DNA from: an uncultured Pelagibacteraceae bacterium
GTDB lineage: Bacteria > Pseudomonadota > Alphaproteobacteria > Pelagibacterales > Pelagibacteraceae
DNA: 64,000 nucleotides
Assembly (NCBI GenBank): GCA_902635845.1
Contig: CACPPK010000004.1
Span: forward strand, 1 to 64,000
Direction: 5' to 3'
The notes beneath the pieces are model-generated. The model saw only the letters and a program-made list of their open reading frames with translations. It was not told the origin of the DNA and did not search any database. Below, piece by piece: positions 18,608 to 27,210 of this stretch. How positions within the stretch are numbered: position 1 is the stretch's first letter; every line of letters begins with the position of its first letter. The translations under genes and the position numbers were made by a program.

Positions 18608-19894
18608 ATGAAGATATTAAATAGCAATAGCAAAAATTTTGATAAATCATTGGATAATTTGCTTTCAAAAAGAAAAAAGAAACTCAAAGCAAGTTCTGTA
18701 TCAGTAACAAAAATAATCAATGATGTTAAAAAAAATGGCGACAAAGCTTTATTAAAGTATGAAAGAAAATTTAATAAAAATAATATTATTGTGCCATCTG
18801 TAAAGCAGATAAATAAATCAATTAAATCTCTAGATAAAAAAGTAAAAAAGGCAATCGATGATGCCTATAACAGAATTTATAAATTTCACTCTCTACAAAA
18901 ATTTAAAAATATTTCTTATAAGGATAAATATAAAAACAAAATTGATTATAAATATTTACCATTAGAGTCTGTTGCAATTTATGTACCAGGGTCTACTGCA
19001 TCCTATCCTTCAACAGTCTTGATGAATGCTATTCCAGCTAGAGTAGCTCAAGTAAAAAGAATAGTGATGATCAATCCTGGTTATAAAGGAAATCAAAATC
19101 CAGCTGTCTTATATGCTGCAAAAATTTGCGGTATTAAGGAAATTTATTCCATTGGTGGACCAAGTGCGATTTCAGCAGTTACTTATGGAACTAAAAAAAT
19201 TAAACCAGTTAATAAAATAGTAGGTCCAGGAAATGAGTATGTTGCAGCGGCTAAGCGTGAAGTTTTTGGAGACGTAGGGGTAGAATCAATGTTTTGTGGT
19301 CCATCAGAGGTAACAGCCGTATGCGATAAAGATTCAAATCCTGAGTGGATAGCAAGTGATTTAGTAGGACAAGCAGAACACTCTGATCTTGTTCAGTGTA
19401 TTTTAATCTCAAAAAATAAAAATATTATTGAAAAAACAAGAAAAGAAATTTTCAAACAAGTAAATGAGATACCAAGATCTTCTATAGCGAAGAAAAGTTT
19501 AATGAACTATGGAATGTTATTACAAGTTAATTCAGATAAAAAAATTATAGAAATAATTAATAAGATTGGACCTGAACACTTAGAATTAAATATAAAAAAC
19601 TATAAATCATATATTCCAAAGATTAAATCTTCAGGCTCAATTTGTTTAGGTAAATACTCTGTTATGAGTATGACTGACATGGGCGTTCCAGGAAGTAATC
19701 ACGTTTTACCCACATCAATGTCGAGTAAATATTCCAGTGGATTAAATGTTTCCGAGTTTATGAAAAAAATTTCTTATATAACGCTATCAAAAAAGGGTAT
19801 TGAAAGTCTTGGGCCATCAGCTATAACTCTCGCAAACTACGAGGGTTTAAAAGCGCATGCTGAATCAATCGTAAAACGAATAAGGAGAAAATAA
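18608..19894 (+). CDS. hisD: Histidinol dehydrogenase
   Basis: 428 residues. NAD and zinc sites are visible: [57 protein letters not shown] and GPEHLEL, plus the C-terminal [10 protein letters not shown] carrying a catalytic-site His. It performs the last two oxidation steps from histidinol to histidine. The product set with hisS-hisZ-hisG nearby makes this segment histidine-rich in function. Confidence 0.95.
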   Translation: MKILNSNSKNFDKSLDNLLSKRKKKLKASSVSVTKIINDVKKNGDKALLKYERKFNKNNIIVPSVKQINKSIKSLDKKVKKAIDDAYNRIYKFHSLQKFKNISYKDKYKNKIDYKYLPLESVAIYVPGSTASYPSTVLMNAIPARVAQVKRIVMINPGYKGNQNPAVLYAAKICGIKEIYSIGGPSAISAVTYGTKKIKPVNKIVGPGNEYVAAAKREVFGDVGVESMFCGPSEVTAVCDKDSNPEWIASDLVGQAEHSDLVQCILISKNKNIIEKTRKEIFKQVNEIPRSSIAKKSLMNYGMLLQVNSDKKIIEIINKIGPEHLELNIKNYKSYIPKIKSSGSICLGKYSVMSMTDMGVPGSNHVLPTSMSSKYSSGLNVSEFMKKISYITLSKKGIESLGPSAITLANYEGLKAHAESIVKRIRRK

Positions 19895-19896
19895 GA

Positions 19897-20112
19897 TTGC
19901 CAAAGGAAGAGGTTTTAGAGTACGAGGGAAAAGTTATTGAATTGCTACCCCAAGCAAATTTCAAAATACTTCTAGATAATGGTCACGAAATTAAAGCAGT
20001 AATTTCAGGCAAACTTCGTAAAAACAGAATCAGAATCTTAACTGGTGATCGTGTAAAGGTTTCTATAAGCCCATACGATTTAACTCGGGGTCGGGTGACT
20101 TATAGAATATAA
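19897..20112 (+). CDS. infA: Translation initiation factor IF-1
   Basis: 71 residues, S1/OB fold. It begins [19 protein letters not shown] after a TTG start, and contains [19 protein letters not shown] and [20 protein letters not shown], diagnostic for IF-1. The TTG at 19897 is chosen because it is the only start giving the right length, with an AAGGAG-type site about 10 bases upstream inside the end of hisD. A tRNA-Phe gene follows after three bases. Confidence 0.96.
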   Translation: MPKEEVLEYEGKVIELLPQANFKILLDNGHEIKAVISGKLRKNRIRILTGDRVKVSISPYDLTRGRVTYRI

Positions 20113-20115
20113 AAT

Positions 20116-20190
20116 GCTTCGGTAGCTCAGGAGTAGAGCAGAGCCCTGAAAAGGCTTGTGTCGGAGGTGCGAATCCTTCCCGAAGCACCA
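20116..20190 (+). tRNA. tRNA-Phe (anticodon GAA)
   Basis: 75 bases with encoded CCA. Acceptor GCTTCGG/CCGAAGC, D stem GCTC/GAGC, anticodon stem GAGCC/GGCTT with loop CTGAAAA (anticodon GAA), T stem GGAGG/CCTTC with loop TGCGAAT. The T-loop has G at position 55 in place of the nearly invariant T. Directly downstream of infA, so probably cotranscribed or with its own promoter inside infA. Confidence 0.93.
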
Positions 20191-20303
20191 CGTCTTGAAG
20201 GTCATTTAATTAAACTATTATTTATTAAAGAATTTTTACTTGCATGAAATACTAAAAAAAAATATTCTTAAATTTATAAATAACAATAAGACAAAGGAAG
20301 AAG

Positions 20304-20522
20304 ATGAGTACAATATTAAAAGGTAAGGTCAAGTGGTACAACGGAAAAAAAGGATATGGATTTATTGAACGTGATGATAAAGAAAAAGATGCGTTTATTC
20401 ATGCCAGCGCTGTGAAGGCCGCGGGTTTAAGATACCTCAATGAGGGAGATTCATTAGAGTTCGAGCTTAGCGAAGACTCTGGTAAAGGACCTTCAGCAAT
20501 TAATATTAAAAAAACAGATTAG
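20304..20522 (+). CDS. cspA: Cold-shock domain protein
   Basis: 72 residues. RNP1 KGYGFIERD and RNP2 DAFIHASAV are intact, with the standard start GKVKWYNGKKGYGFI. It binds single-stranded RNA/DNA as an RNA chaperone. A good ribosome-binding site (AAAGGAAGAAG) precedes the ATG. A strong hairpin terminator follows, so it is probably a single-gene transcript. Confidence 0.94.
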   Translation: MSTILKGKVKWYNGKKGYGFIERDDKEKDAFIHASAVKAAGLRYLNEGDSLEFELSEDSGKGPSAINIKKTD

Positions 20523-20537
20523 TTTTTAAGAAATTTT

Positions 20538-20576
20538 AAAAGGACGTTTTATCAAATATCGGTAGACGTCCTTTTC
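20538..20576 (+). terminator. Intrinsic terminator of the cold-shock gene
   Basis: Ten-base inverted repeat AAAAGGACGT (20538-20547) and ACGTCCTTTT (20566-20575), with an 18-base loop and flanking A/T runs. It lies 16 bases after the cold-shock stop codon and would act as a terminator, possibly in both directions. Confidence 0.75.
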
Positions 20577-20680
20577 TAATTTAAGCCTTGCAAATTAATA
20601 ATTTTTGTCTAAAAGACTGCCCATGAATATAAATATTACATACATAAAAACTTTAAGAAGTACTCACAGAAACTGTTTCC

Positions 20681-20705
20681 ATAGCCAGTAGGTTGGCTAT
20701 TTATT
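20681..20705 (+). other. Hairpin upstream of tRNA-His, possible small-RNA terminator
   Basis: ATAGCC (20681-20686) pairs with GGCTAT (20695-20700), followed by TTATTTATAT. The stretch 20577-20754 has no ORF. The hairpin plus T-rich tail could end a short RNA transcribed from about 20580, or a read-through transcript. No known RNA family is recognised. Confidence 0.35.
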
Positions 20706-20754
20706 TATATTATAATTTTAATTCCACACAAAATAAGATAAAACAAAAAGGTAT

Positions 20755-20828
20755 GCCTTGGTGGTGAAATAGTATCACGTCGGTTTGTGGATCCGAAGTC
20801 ATAGGAGCGTAACCTATCCAAGGTACCA
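20755..20828 (+). tRNA. tRNA-His (anticodon GTG), no encoded G-1
   Basis: 74 bases with encoded CCA, ending 19 bases before hisS. Acceptor GCCTTGG/CCAAGGT (G1 opposite U72), D stem GTGA/TCAC with loop AATAGTA, anticodon stem TCGGT/TCCGA (U31-U39 mismatch) with loop TTGTGGA, T stem ATAGG/CCTAT with loop AGCGTAA. The base before G1 is T and the discriminator is A73, so the usual G-1:C73 pair is not encoded. The D-loop lacks the GG pair and the T-loop lacks TTCRA. Confidence 0.87.
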
Positions 20829-20847
20829 GAACGCCTAGAAGGCCAAA

Positions 20848-22236
20848 ATGAATAAAGAAAATAAACTCAATCCTTCTCTACCATCTGGATTTGAAGATCG
20901 TTGGGGTAAAAAGTTAGTTCTTAAAAAGCAGCTTTTACAGGTGATTGAGAAAAATTTTATAAAGTTTGGAGCCGAACCATTAGAAACTCCATCCTTTGAA
21001 TACACAGAAAATATTGGATCGTTTTTAGCAGCAGACGAGGATAATCCTATGTCTGATATTTTCAGTTTTGAGGATCGAGATAAAACAATTAGTTTAAAGT
21101 ATGATCTTTCAAGTCCTCTAGCCAGATTTTATGCACAGAACAATCAAGAACTTCCTTCAATTTATAAAAGGTACGCTATTCAAAATGTATTTAGAAATGA
21201 GAAAGCATCTAACGGGCGGTATAGGGAGTTCCTTCAAGCAGATTTTGATATAATTGGGAATGTAAATTCTGCACAAGCAAATGCAGAACTTTGTAACTTA
21301 ATATCTAGCACCCTTCTAGATATTGGTCTTAACAAAGATCAGTTTACAATTAATGTAAGTAATAGAAAAATAGTTCAAGGTTTAATTAATGATTTAAAAA
21401 TACCTGAGGATAAACAGCTTGGTGTAATTAGAGCGATAGATAAGTTAGATAAGTTTGGATTAAAAGGAGTTGAAGATCTTCTCAAAAAAGAAAGAAAAGA
21501 TGCAAGTGGAGCAATCACTAAAGGAGCAAATTTAAATTATGAACAAGCTTCACAAATATTAAATTTTTTAAAAATAAAAGACTTAAAAACATTAAAGGAA
21601 AATTTAAATAATCCTTTATCTCAAGAAGGAATCAAAGAACTAGAAGATGTTTTTGAAATTATTGGATTTAGTTCAGATTTAAACCAAGTTAAAACTAACT
21701 TTGCGATAGTCCGGGGCCTCGAGTACTACTCGGATTTTATTGTCGAAACAAATTTAAATTTTAAAGTTACAAATAATAAAGGTAAGCAAGTTGATATTGG
21801 CAGCATCTGTAGTGGAGGTGCATATGCAAAATTAATATCAAGGTTTAAAGGTGTGGATATTCCTGGGACGGGTGTAAGTTTTGGTGTTGATCGATTATTG
21901 TTTGCTTTAATGCAACTTGATCAAATTAAAGTAGATGATCAAAAACCTGTTTTAGTTTGTGTTATGGATAAACAATTCCTTAAAAATTATTATGAAATAG
22001 TAAATTTATTAAGAGAAAATAATATTAATGCAGAAATATTTTTAGATACTAAGAAAAATTTAGGCAAGCAGCTTGATCTAGCAAATAAACGTGATTTAAA
22101 TGTTGCAATTATTTGTGGAGAAAACGAGTTTAAAGATAACACTATTACCATCAAAAATCTTAAAGGTGTAAAAGGGCAAAATAATCAAACAGTTCCAAAA
22201 GCAGATTTAATTAATGAAGTTAAAAAACTTATCTGA
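20848..22236 (+). CDS. hisS: Histidyl-tRNA synthetase
   Basis: 462 residues, class II aminoacyl-tRNA synthetase. Motif 2 region is FRNEKASNGRYREFLQADFDIIG. The histidine-specific loop is VRGLEYYSDFIVE. Motif 3 is seen as GTGVSFGVDRLLFAL. A C-terminal anticodon-binding domain follows (PVLVCVMDKQFLKNYYEIV onward). It charges tRNA-His. The adjacent tRNA-His lacks the normal G-1:C73 identity pair, which fits the derived alphaproteobacterial HisRS type. The 3' end overlaps hisZ by 23 bases. Confidence 0.94.
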   Translation: MNKENKLNPSLPSGFEDRWGKKLVLKKQLLQVIEKNFIKFGAEPLETPSFEYTENIGSFLAADEDNPMSDIFSFEDRDKTISLKYDLSSPLARFYAQNNQELPSIYKRYAIQNVFRNEKASNGRYREFLQADFDIIGNVNSAQANAELCNLISSTLLDIGLNKDQFTINVSNRKIVQGLINDLKIPEDKQLGVIRAIDKLDKFGLKGVEDLLKKERKDASGAITKGANLNYEQASQILNFLKIKDLKTLKENLNNPLSQEGIKELEDVFEIIGFSSDLNQVKTNFAIVRGLEYYSDFIVETNLNFKVTNNKGKQVDIGSICSGGAYAKLISRFKGVDIPGTGVSFGVDRLLFALMQLDQIKVDDQKPVLVCVMDKQFLKNYYEIVNLLRENNINAEIFLDTKKNLGKQLDLANKRDLNVAIICGENEFKDNTITIKNLKGVKGQNNQTVPKADLINEVKKLI

Positions 22237-23260
22237 AAATATCCTTAGATCAGTAAAGTCTAAAGGATTTAAGTATATTGATTTACCTTCAGTAATTGAA
22301 GCTGATCATATTGTGCAAAGATCAGGTGAAAACTTTAGAAAATTTATATTCTCATTTATTGATCAAAACGGTAGCGAGCTTTGTTTAAGGCCTGATTTAA
22401 CCATCGTTTCTTGTCTTAGATACTTAGAAAATAACCTGAGAGGAAAAGAGAAGATTTTTTATAGTGGTCAAGCTTATAGAAAATCACAAAACAAAAAAAA
22501 TTCTATTATTAGAAACCAAGTTGGATTTGAAATCTTAGGTTCAAAAGATGAAAAAAATGATGATAAAGAAATAATTAATACGTCTTTAAAAGCTTTAAAA
22601 AATTTAAAATATACTTCAGGTACATTAACAATCGGTAATGTTGAGATTTTTAAATTATTGATCTCAAAATTAGAAATCCCTGCTCGATGGAAGTTAAGAT
22701 TATTAAGGCATTTTTGGCGAGATGAATATTTCAATGACTTATTAAGTCGATTAGAAACCAATGCAGATATTGACCCAACGGAAGTAGCAGTGGATAAGAA
22801 AAGGTATTTAAATTTATTAAAAAAAGATCCATCCACAATGATTGCTGGAAGATCTATTGGAGAAATTTTAAAAAGATTTGATACCAAAATGAAAGACCCT
22901 AGAAGGGCAAGCAAAGGTAAAAAGGTTTCTGCAATTATAAGATCATTTTTAAAAATTAAATGTCCAATTAATAATGCTGCAAAAGAATTAAATAAATTCT
23001 TTAAAAAAAATAAAATTAATCTTGTAGTTGATCAAAAATATTTTCCAATTTCTTCAAATAAAGTTTCAAAATTAAATGTTATGTTTTCAACATCATTTGG
23101 ACGTCAGCTTGAATACTATTCAGGGATGGTATTTAAAATTGATATCAAATCTAATTCTAAAATTGTTAATTGTTGTGCTGGTGGTCGTTATGATGGACTA
23201 ATTTCTGATCTCGGTTCTAAAAAACAAGTTCCAGCAGTTGGGGCTGCATTTAATATATAA
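22214..23260 (+). CDS. hisZ: ATP phosphoribosyltransferase regulatory subunit HisZ
   Basis: 348 residues, a HisRS-catalytic-domain paralogue. It has LCLRPDLTIVSCLRYL and FYSGQAYRKSQ, with a late FGRQLEYYSGMVFKI and CCAGGRYDGLISDLG, but no anticodon-binding domain. HisZ forms a hetero-octamer with short-form HisG and confers histidine feedback. Its ATG lies inside the end of hisS. The presence of short hisG three kilobases on supports the call. Confidence 0.9.
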   Translation: MKLKNLSENILRSVKSKGFKYIDLPSVIEADHIVQRSGENFRKFIFSFIDQNGSELCLRPDLTIVSCLRYLENNLRGKEKIFYSGQAYRKSQNKKNSIIRNQVGFEILGSKDEKNDDKEIINTSLKALKNLKYTSGTLTIGNVEIFKLLISKLEIPARWKLRLLRHFWRDEYFNDLLSRLETNADIDPTEVAVDKKRYLNLLKKDPSTMIAGRSIGEILKRFDTKMKDPRRASKGKKVSAIIRSFLKIKCPINNAAKELNKFFKKNKINLVVDQKYFPISSNKVSKLNVMFSTSFGRQLEYYSGMVFKIDIKSNSKIVNCCAGGRYDGLISDLGSKKQVPAVGAAFNI

Positions 23261-23263
23261 ATA

Positions 23264-24109
23264 ATGATAATTTGGCTTGCATCATATCCTAAAAGTGGAA
23301 ATACTTGGTTAAGAGCTTTAATAGCATCTTATTTTTATCAAAAAGATAATGGCTTTAATTTTGATCTTCTAAATTTCATAGACCAATTTCCAAGTGTTAA
23401 TTATTTTAAAAAATATGAGGACTCGTTTCTACAACCAGAAAGTACTGCAGAATATTGGATAAAAGAACAAGAGAATATTAATAGAGATAAAAAATTAAGG
23501 TTTTTTAAAACACACAACGCATTATGTAAAATCAATAATTTCAGTTTTACAGATAATAAAAATACACTAGCAGCAATTCATATAGTGAGAGATCCAAGAA
23601 ATGTAGTAACATCTTTGTCCAATCATTATCAAATAAATAAAAATGAGGCTTTTGATTTTATGAAAAATGAAAAAAAGGCTTTGGTTGAAAAAAAAAATAA
23701 TAAATTTTTAGGCTTTGTACCTTTATTTTCATGGAAATTTCATCAGGAAAGTTGGTCTGAATGTAAAAAGTTTCCTGTTCTGACTATAAGATATGAGGAC
23801 TTACAAGCAGATACTTTTAAAACTTTTAAATCAATTTTAAATTTTTTAAGAGATACAACCAATTCTAATATTAATATTAATTCTGATAAAATTAATCAGG
23901 TAATTAAATCATGTGAATTTGAAAAATTACAAAAACTTGAAAAAGATGGTGGTTTTAAAGAAGCATTAGTTTCCAAAAAAACTAATGAAAAAATTAATTT
24001 TTTTAATTTAGGAAAACAAAATGATTTTAGAATTTTATTAGATAAAAAAATGATAAATGAAATGACTGAATTTTATAAAGATCAAATAAAAAAATATAAA
24101 TATGAATAA
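23264..24109 (+). CDS. Sulfotransferase-domain protein
   Basis: 281 residues. The 5' phosphosulfate-binding loop is YPKSGNTWLRALIASYF at the N-terminus. The 3' phosphate site appears as IVRDPRNVVTSLSNHY near residue 110. RYEDLQAD follows, typical of PAPS-dependent sulfotransferases. The acceptor is unknown. It sits between hisZ and hisG with very short junctions, overlapping hisG by eight bases, so it shares their transcript without an obvious metabolic link. Confidence 0.83.
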   Translation: MIIWLASYPKSGNTWLRALIASYFYQKDNGFNFDLLNFIDQFPSVNYFKKYEDSFLQPESTAEYWIKEQENINRDKKLRFFKTHNALCKINNFSFTDNKNTLAAIHIVRDPRNVVTSLSNHYQINKNEAFDFMKNEKKALVEKKNNKFLGFVPLFSWKFHQESWSECKKFPVLTIRYEDLQADTFKTFKSILNFLRDTTNSNININSDKINQVIKSCEFEKLQKLEKDGGFKEALVSKKTNEKINFFNLGKQNDFRILLDKKMINEMTEFYKDQIKKYKYE

Positions 24110-24794
24110 ACAAATTAAAATAGGAATTCCCAGCAAAGGTAGACTTCGAAAAGATGTTCTAAATATTTTTAAAAAAAATAAATTAAAATTAATTTCAAGT
24201 AGAGGAGATCGTGATTTAATTGGTTCTATTAAAGGAAAGCAAAATATTGAAATTATTTATTTACACGCACGTGAAATAATAGAGCAACTTGCAGGCAAAT
24301 CACTCGACTTAGGTTTTTCCGGATTAGATTTGTTAAAAGAAAGTGAAATCAATATTCAAAATAACATTAAAGTTTTTAAAAAATATCCTTACGGACAAGC
24401 AACACTTGTTGTGGCTATCCCGACGGATTTTATAGATATATTCAGCATGGCGGACCTTGAAGAAGTAGCCTTTGAGTTTAAAGATAAAAAGAAAAAGCGA
24501 TTAAGAGTTGCAACTAAATATCCAAATTTAACACGTGAATTTTTTTACAGTAAAGGAGTAACTCAGTTTTCGATTGTTAAATCAATCGGCAGTACGGAGA
24601 TAGCACCTTATACGGGCAGCTCTGAGGTTATAACAGATATTACTAGTACAGGTTCAACCCTTTCCGCTAATAATTTGAGAATTATTAATGATGGATATAT
24701 TTTAAAATCTGAACTTTGCATGATGGTTACAAAATCATCTCTTCAGAATAAAAAATTGCAACGATTAGCTAAATTACTTTCGACCAAATATTAA
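24102..24794 (+). CDS. hisG: ATP phosphoribosyltransferase, short form
   Basis: 230 residues, the HisG-S form lacking the C-terminal regulatory domain, which explains the need for HisZ. Signature sequences: KIGIPSKGRLRKDVL, LDLGFSGLDLL, RVATKYPNLTREFF, and the PRPP loop EVITDITSTGSTLSANNL. It makes phosphoribosyl-ATP, the first step of histidine synthesis. It is the last core gene before the accessory island. Confidence 0.94.
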   Translation: MNKQIKIGIPSKGRLRKDVLNIFKKNKLKLISSRGDRDLIGSIKGKQNIEIIYLHAREIIEQLAGKSLDLGFSGLDLLKESEINIQNNIKVFKKYPYGQATLVVAIPTDFIDIFSMADLEEVAFEFKDKKKKRLRVATKYPNLTREFFYSKGVTQFSIVKSIGSTEIAPYTGSSEVITDITSTGSTLSANNLRIINDGYILKSELCMMVTKSSLQNKKLQRLAKLLSTKY

Positions 24795-24908
24795 GTCTTT
24801 CCAATAAATAAGAATAATTTTTATTATATCTAAATTTCTTATAACAGCATACAGAGCTATAATAATACAAATAATAAACAAAATTTTTAGTACCAAAAAT
24901 AATTCCAT
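24774..24908 (-). CDS. Possible tiny membrane protein antisense to the hisG end
   Basis: 44 codons. The reading starts MELFLVLKILFIICIIIALY, a single strong membrane helix, and ends KDLIFGRK. It overlaps the last 21 bases of hisG on the opposite strand. No ribosome-binding site is evident, and AT-rich DNA readily gives hydrophobic chance ORFs, so support is limited to the coherent helix plus a charged tail. Confidence 0.3.
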   Translation of the reverse strand: MELFLVLKILFIICIIIALYAVIRNLDIIKIILIYWKDLIFGRK

Positions 24909-24966
24909 AAAATATTTTTAACCCATCTTATGGAGTTATCAATCAATTTTATGTATACTTTTATTA

Positions 24967-25080
24967 ATGAGAATTTTTGAAAGATATTTTCATATAGGAA
25001 CTTCTGTAGATCAAATAGATAAGTATGTAAGACTAGTTCTTAAAACCTTTGATCCCGATGATGATATTGAGGTTACTTAA
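24967..25080 (+). CDS. Possible tiny soluble protein (37 codons)
   Basis: Reads MRIFERYFHIGTSVDQIDKY and ends FDPDDDIEVT, a polar, well-mixed composition rather than low-complexity. It lies in the 356-base gap between hisG and the first larger island gene; the rest of that gap shows only AT-rich sequence. It may be a fragment of a decayed gene or a small protein. Confidence 0.3.
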   Translation: MRIFERYFHIGTSVDQIDKYVRLVLKTFDPDDDIEVT

Positions 25081-25150
25081 GAGGATCAGTCAGAGGCTCA
25101 ATTCGTTAGAATAGTAATATTTGATAGAGTTTTGAATTAAATTTTAAGAT

Positions 25151-25600
25151 ATGAAAAAGAATTTAGATTTTAATAGAAATCCTGAGGGAATAAATCAACA
25201 TGTTTTAAGATCTGATGAAGAGATACAAAAAATAATTGATAGCAAACCTAAAAACTGGACTAAAAAAGATTTTAGAGGTGAAGGTAAATTAAATAAAGAA
25301 AAAATTTTAACCAGGAAAGAAACAGAGAGAACTGGTCTTATTTTTTATCAGACAGGCAAAAGAATAAACATGAAAAATATACTCAATTATTCAACAGAGG
25401 AAAGTATTGAGGAATTTAAAAAAGGAGAAATAGATCTTGAAACTTTAAAGAATAGATCTTCAACCATTAAATGGCGAAGCAATATGACCGAAAAAGAACG
25501 TAAATTGTATGATAAAAAAATATATGATAATTTAACTGAGAAACAGTTAGAAAATAAAAGAGAAAGACAACAAAAGTATTACAACATAAAGAGAAATTAA
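25151..25600 (+). CDS. Unknown charged protein at the island start
   Basis: 149 residues, highly charged, with many Lys, Glu, Asn and Arg. No membrane segment. The C-terminal half (RSNMTEKERKLYDKKIYDN and on) looks like a helical, possibly coiled region. No family is recognised. It precedes the restriction-modification operon in the same direction, so it may be a regulator or a passenger gene. Confidence 0.55.
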   Translation: MKKNLDFNRNPEGINQHVLRSDEEIQKIIDSKPKNWTKKDFRGEGKLNKEKILTRKETERTGLIFYQTGKRINMKNILNYSTEESIEEFKKGEIDLETLKNRSSTIKWRSNMTEKERKLYDKKIYDNLTEKQLENKRERQQKYYNIKRN

Positions 25601-25734
25601 TTGAAAATTATGATCCTGACAAATTTGAGGATGTTATTGAATATTTAAAGTCGGAACTAAATGATAGTTATTCAATATTTATAGATTCTAGCACAAGACA
25701 AATAGATGTTTACTTGGTATATAAAAATATTTGA
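25600..25734 (+). pseudogene. Short reading frame abutting hsdM1, possible remnant
   Basis: An open frame reading ENYDPDKFEDVIEYLKSELN and ending IDVYLVYKNI runs up to a stop whose next base begins hsdM1. There is no ATG, GTG or TTG in frame; the only candidate start is ATT at 25600. The composition looks coding. It could be a 44-codon gene with a rare start, or a gene remnant whose 5' part is lost or frameshifted. Confidence 0.35.
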
Positions 25735-27210
25735 ATGAAGGTCACCCAATCACAATTAGAGCAATATTTATCAAAAGCAGCCTGGATATTAAAAGGTCCA
25801 GTAGATGCATCAGACTTTAAATCATACATATTTCCTTTGCTTTTTTTTAAGAGAATTTCAGATGTTTATGATGAAGAATATGAACTGGCCTTAAAAGAGT
25901 CTGGAAATGATAAAGAATATGCCTCACTAAAAGAATTTCATAGATTTATAATTCCCAAAGATTGTCATTGGAAAGATATTAGAGAAACTTCGACAAATGT
26001 TGGGTCTAAAATTCAAACAGCAATTAGAGAAATTGAGTCAGCTAATCAAGAGTATTTAAGTGGTATATTTGGAGACGTACAATGGAGTAATAAAGAAAAA
26101 CTATCTGATGAATTATTGAACAATTTAATAGATCATTTTTCTCAATACAATTTATCCAATTCTTCAGTATCTCCTGACATTTTAGGAGACGCTTATGAGT
26201 ATTTAATAAAACATTTTGCAGACCTTACTAATAAAAAAGCAGGGGAGTTTTATACTCCAAGATCAGTTGTAAATTTGATGGTTAAAATTTTAGATCCAAA
26301 AGAAAATGAAAGTATTTATGATCCTGCATGTGGTACGGGAGGAATGCTCATTGAAAGTTTAGATTATTTAAAAAAATCTAATTTAAATCCTAAAACATTA
26401 AAACTATATGGTCAGGAAAGTAATTTAACAACAAGCGGTATAGCAAGAATGAATTTATTTTTACATGGTGCTGAAGATTTTAATATTTGCAAGGATGATA
26501 CTCTTCGTAATCCATGTTTTTTTAAAGAAGATAATTTAATGAAATTTGATTGTGTTATTGCTAACCCTCCATTTTCGTTAGACAATTGGGGTGCTGAAAA
26601 TTGGTCTAAAGATCCATTTGGTAGAAATATTGGTGGCATCCCTCCAAAAAGTAACGGTGATATGGCTTGGGTTCAACACATGTTAAGTTCAATGGATAAA
26701 AATGGTACTATGGCCATCGTACTTCCTACTGGAGTTTTATTTAGAAAAGGTAGTGAAAAAAATATAAGAAGATATTTATTAGAAAAAGATTTATTAGAAA
26801 CAATCATTGGCCTTGGACCTAACATTTTTTATGGGACTGGTCTGTCTCCATGTATCTTGATTTTAAAAAAAAAAAAAAGTAAAAAAAAAATTGGCAAAGT
26901 AGTATTTATTGATGCATTCGATGAAATAAGAGTAGGCCGATCACAAAATTATTTAGAATTAGATAATATTAATAAAATATTTAATCACTACTGTAACTTT
27001 GAGAATAAAGCTAATTTTTGCAAAATAGTATCTATTGAAGAAATAAAAGAAAAAGAATATAACTTAAATATTCCTCTTTATGTTGACAAAGATTATAAAG
27101 AAAACTTATCTTCAACACAAAAAGTATTATCTAATCTAAAAAATTCTTGGGATAAAAATTTAGAAATTGAAAATGAATTAAATATTTTGCTCAAAGATTT
27201 TATTTTATGA
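25735..27210 (+). CDS. hsdM: Type I restriction-modification methylase HsdM, NPPF type (M1)
   Basis: 491 residues. N-terminal HsdM helical domain (YLSKAAWILKGPVDASDFK). The SAM motif I DPACGTGGM is at residues 196-204, and the catalytic motif IV NPPF at 277-280. Methylases of this motif make N6-methyladenine. It is the first of two tandem, similar methylase genes and overlaps the second by four bases. A 14-base A run followed by GT and ten more A (26865-26890) lies in its coding sequence. With hsdM2, hsdS and hsdR it forms one operon. Confidence 0.94.
   Translation: MKVTQSQLEQYLSKAAWILKGPVDASDFKSYIFPLLFFKRISDVYDEEYELALKESGNDKEYASLKEFHRFIIPKDCHWKDIRETSTNVGSKIQTAIREIESANQEYLSGIFGDVQWSNKEKLSDELLNNLIDHFSQYNLSNSSVSPDILGDAYEYLIKHFADLTNKKAGEFYTPRSVVNLMVKILDPKENESIYDPACGTGGMLIESLDYLKKSNLNPKTLKLYGQESNLTTSGIARMNLFLHGAEDFNICKDDTLRNPCFFKEDNLMKFDCVIANPPFSLDNWGAENWSKDPFGRNIGGIPPKSNGDMAWVQHMLSSMDKNGTMAIVLPTGVLFRKGSEKNIRRYLLEKDLLETIIGLGPNIFYGTGLSPCILILKKKKSKKKIGKVVFIDAFDEIRVGRSQNYLELDNINKIFNHYCNFENKANFCKIVSIEEIKEKEYNLNIPLYVDKDYKENLSSTQKVLSNLKNSWDKNLEIENELNILLKDFIL

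Noticed and set aside
22474-22914. 146-codon frame on the minus strand inside hisZ
   Set aside because: Shadow of a well-supported hisZ reading; no family features or start signals.
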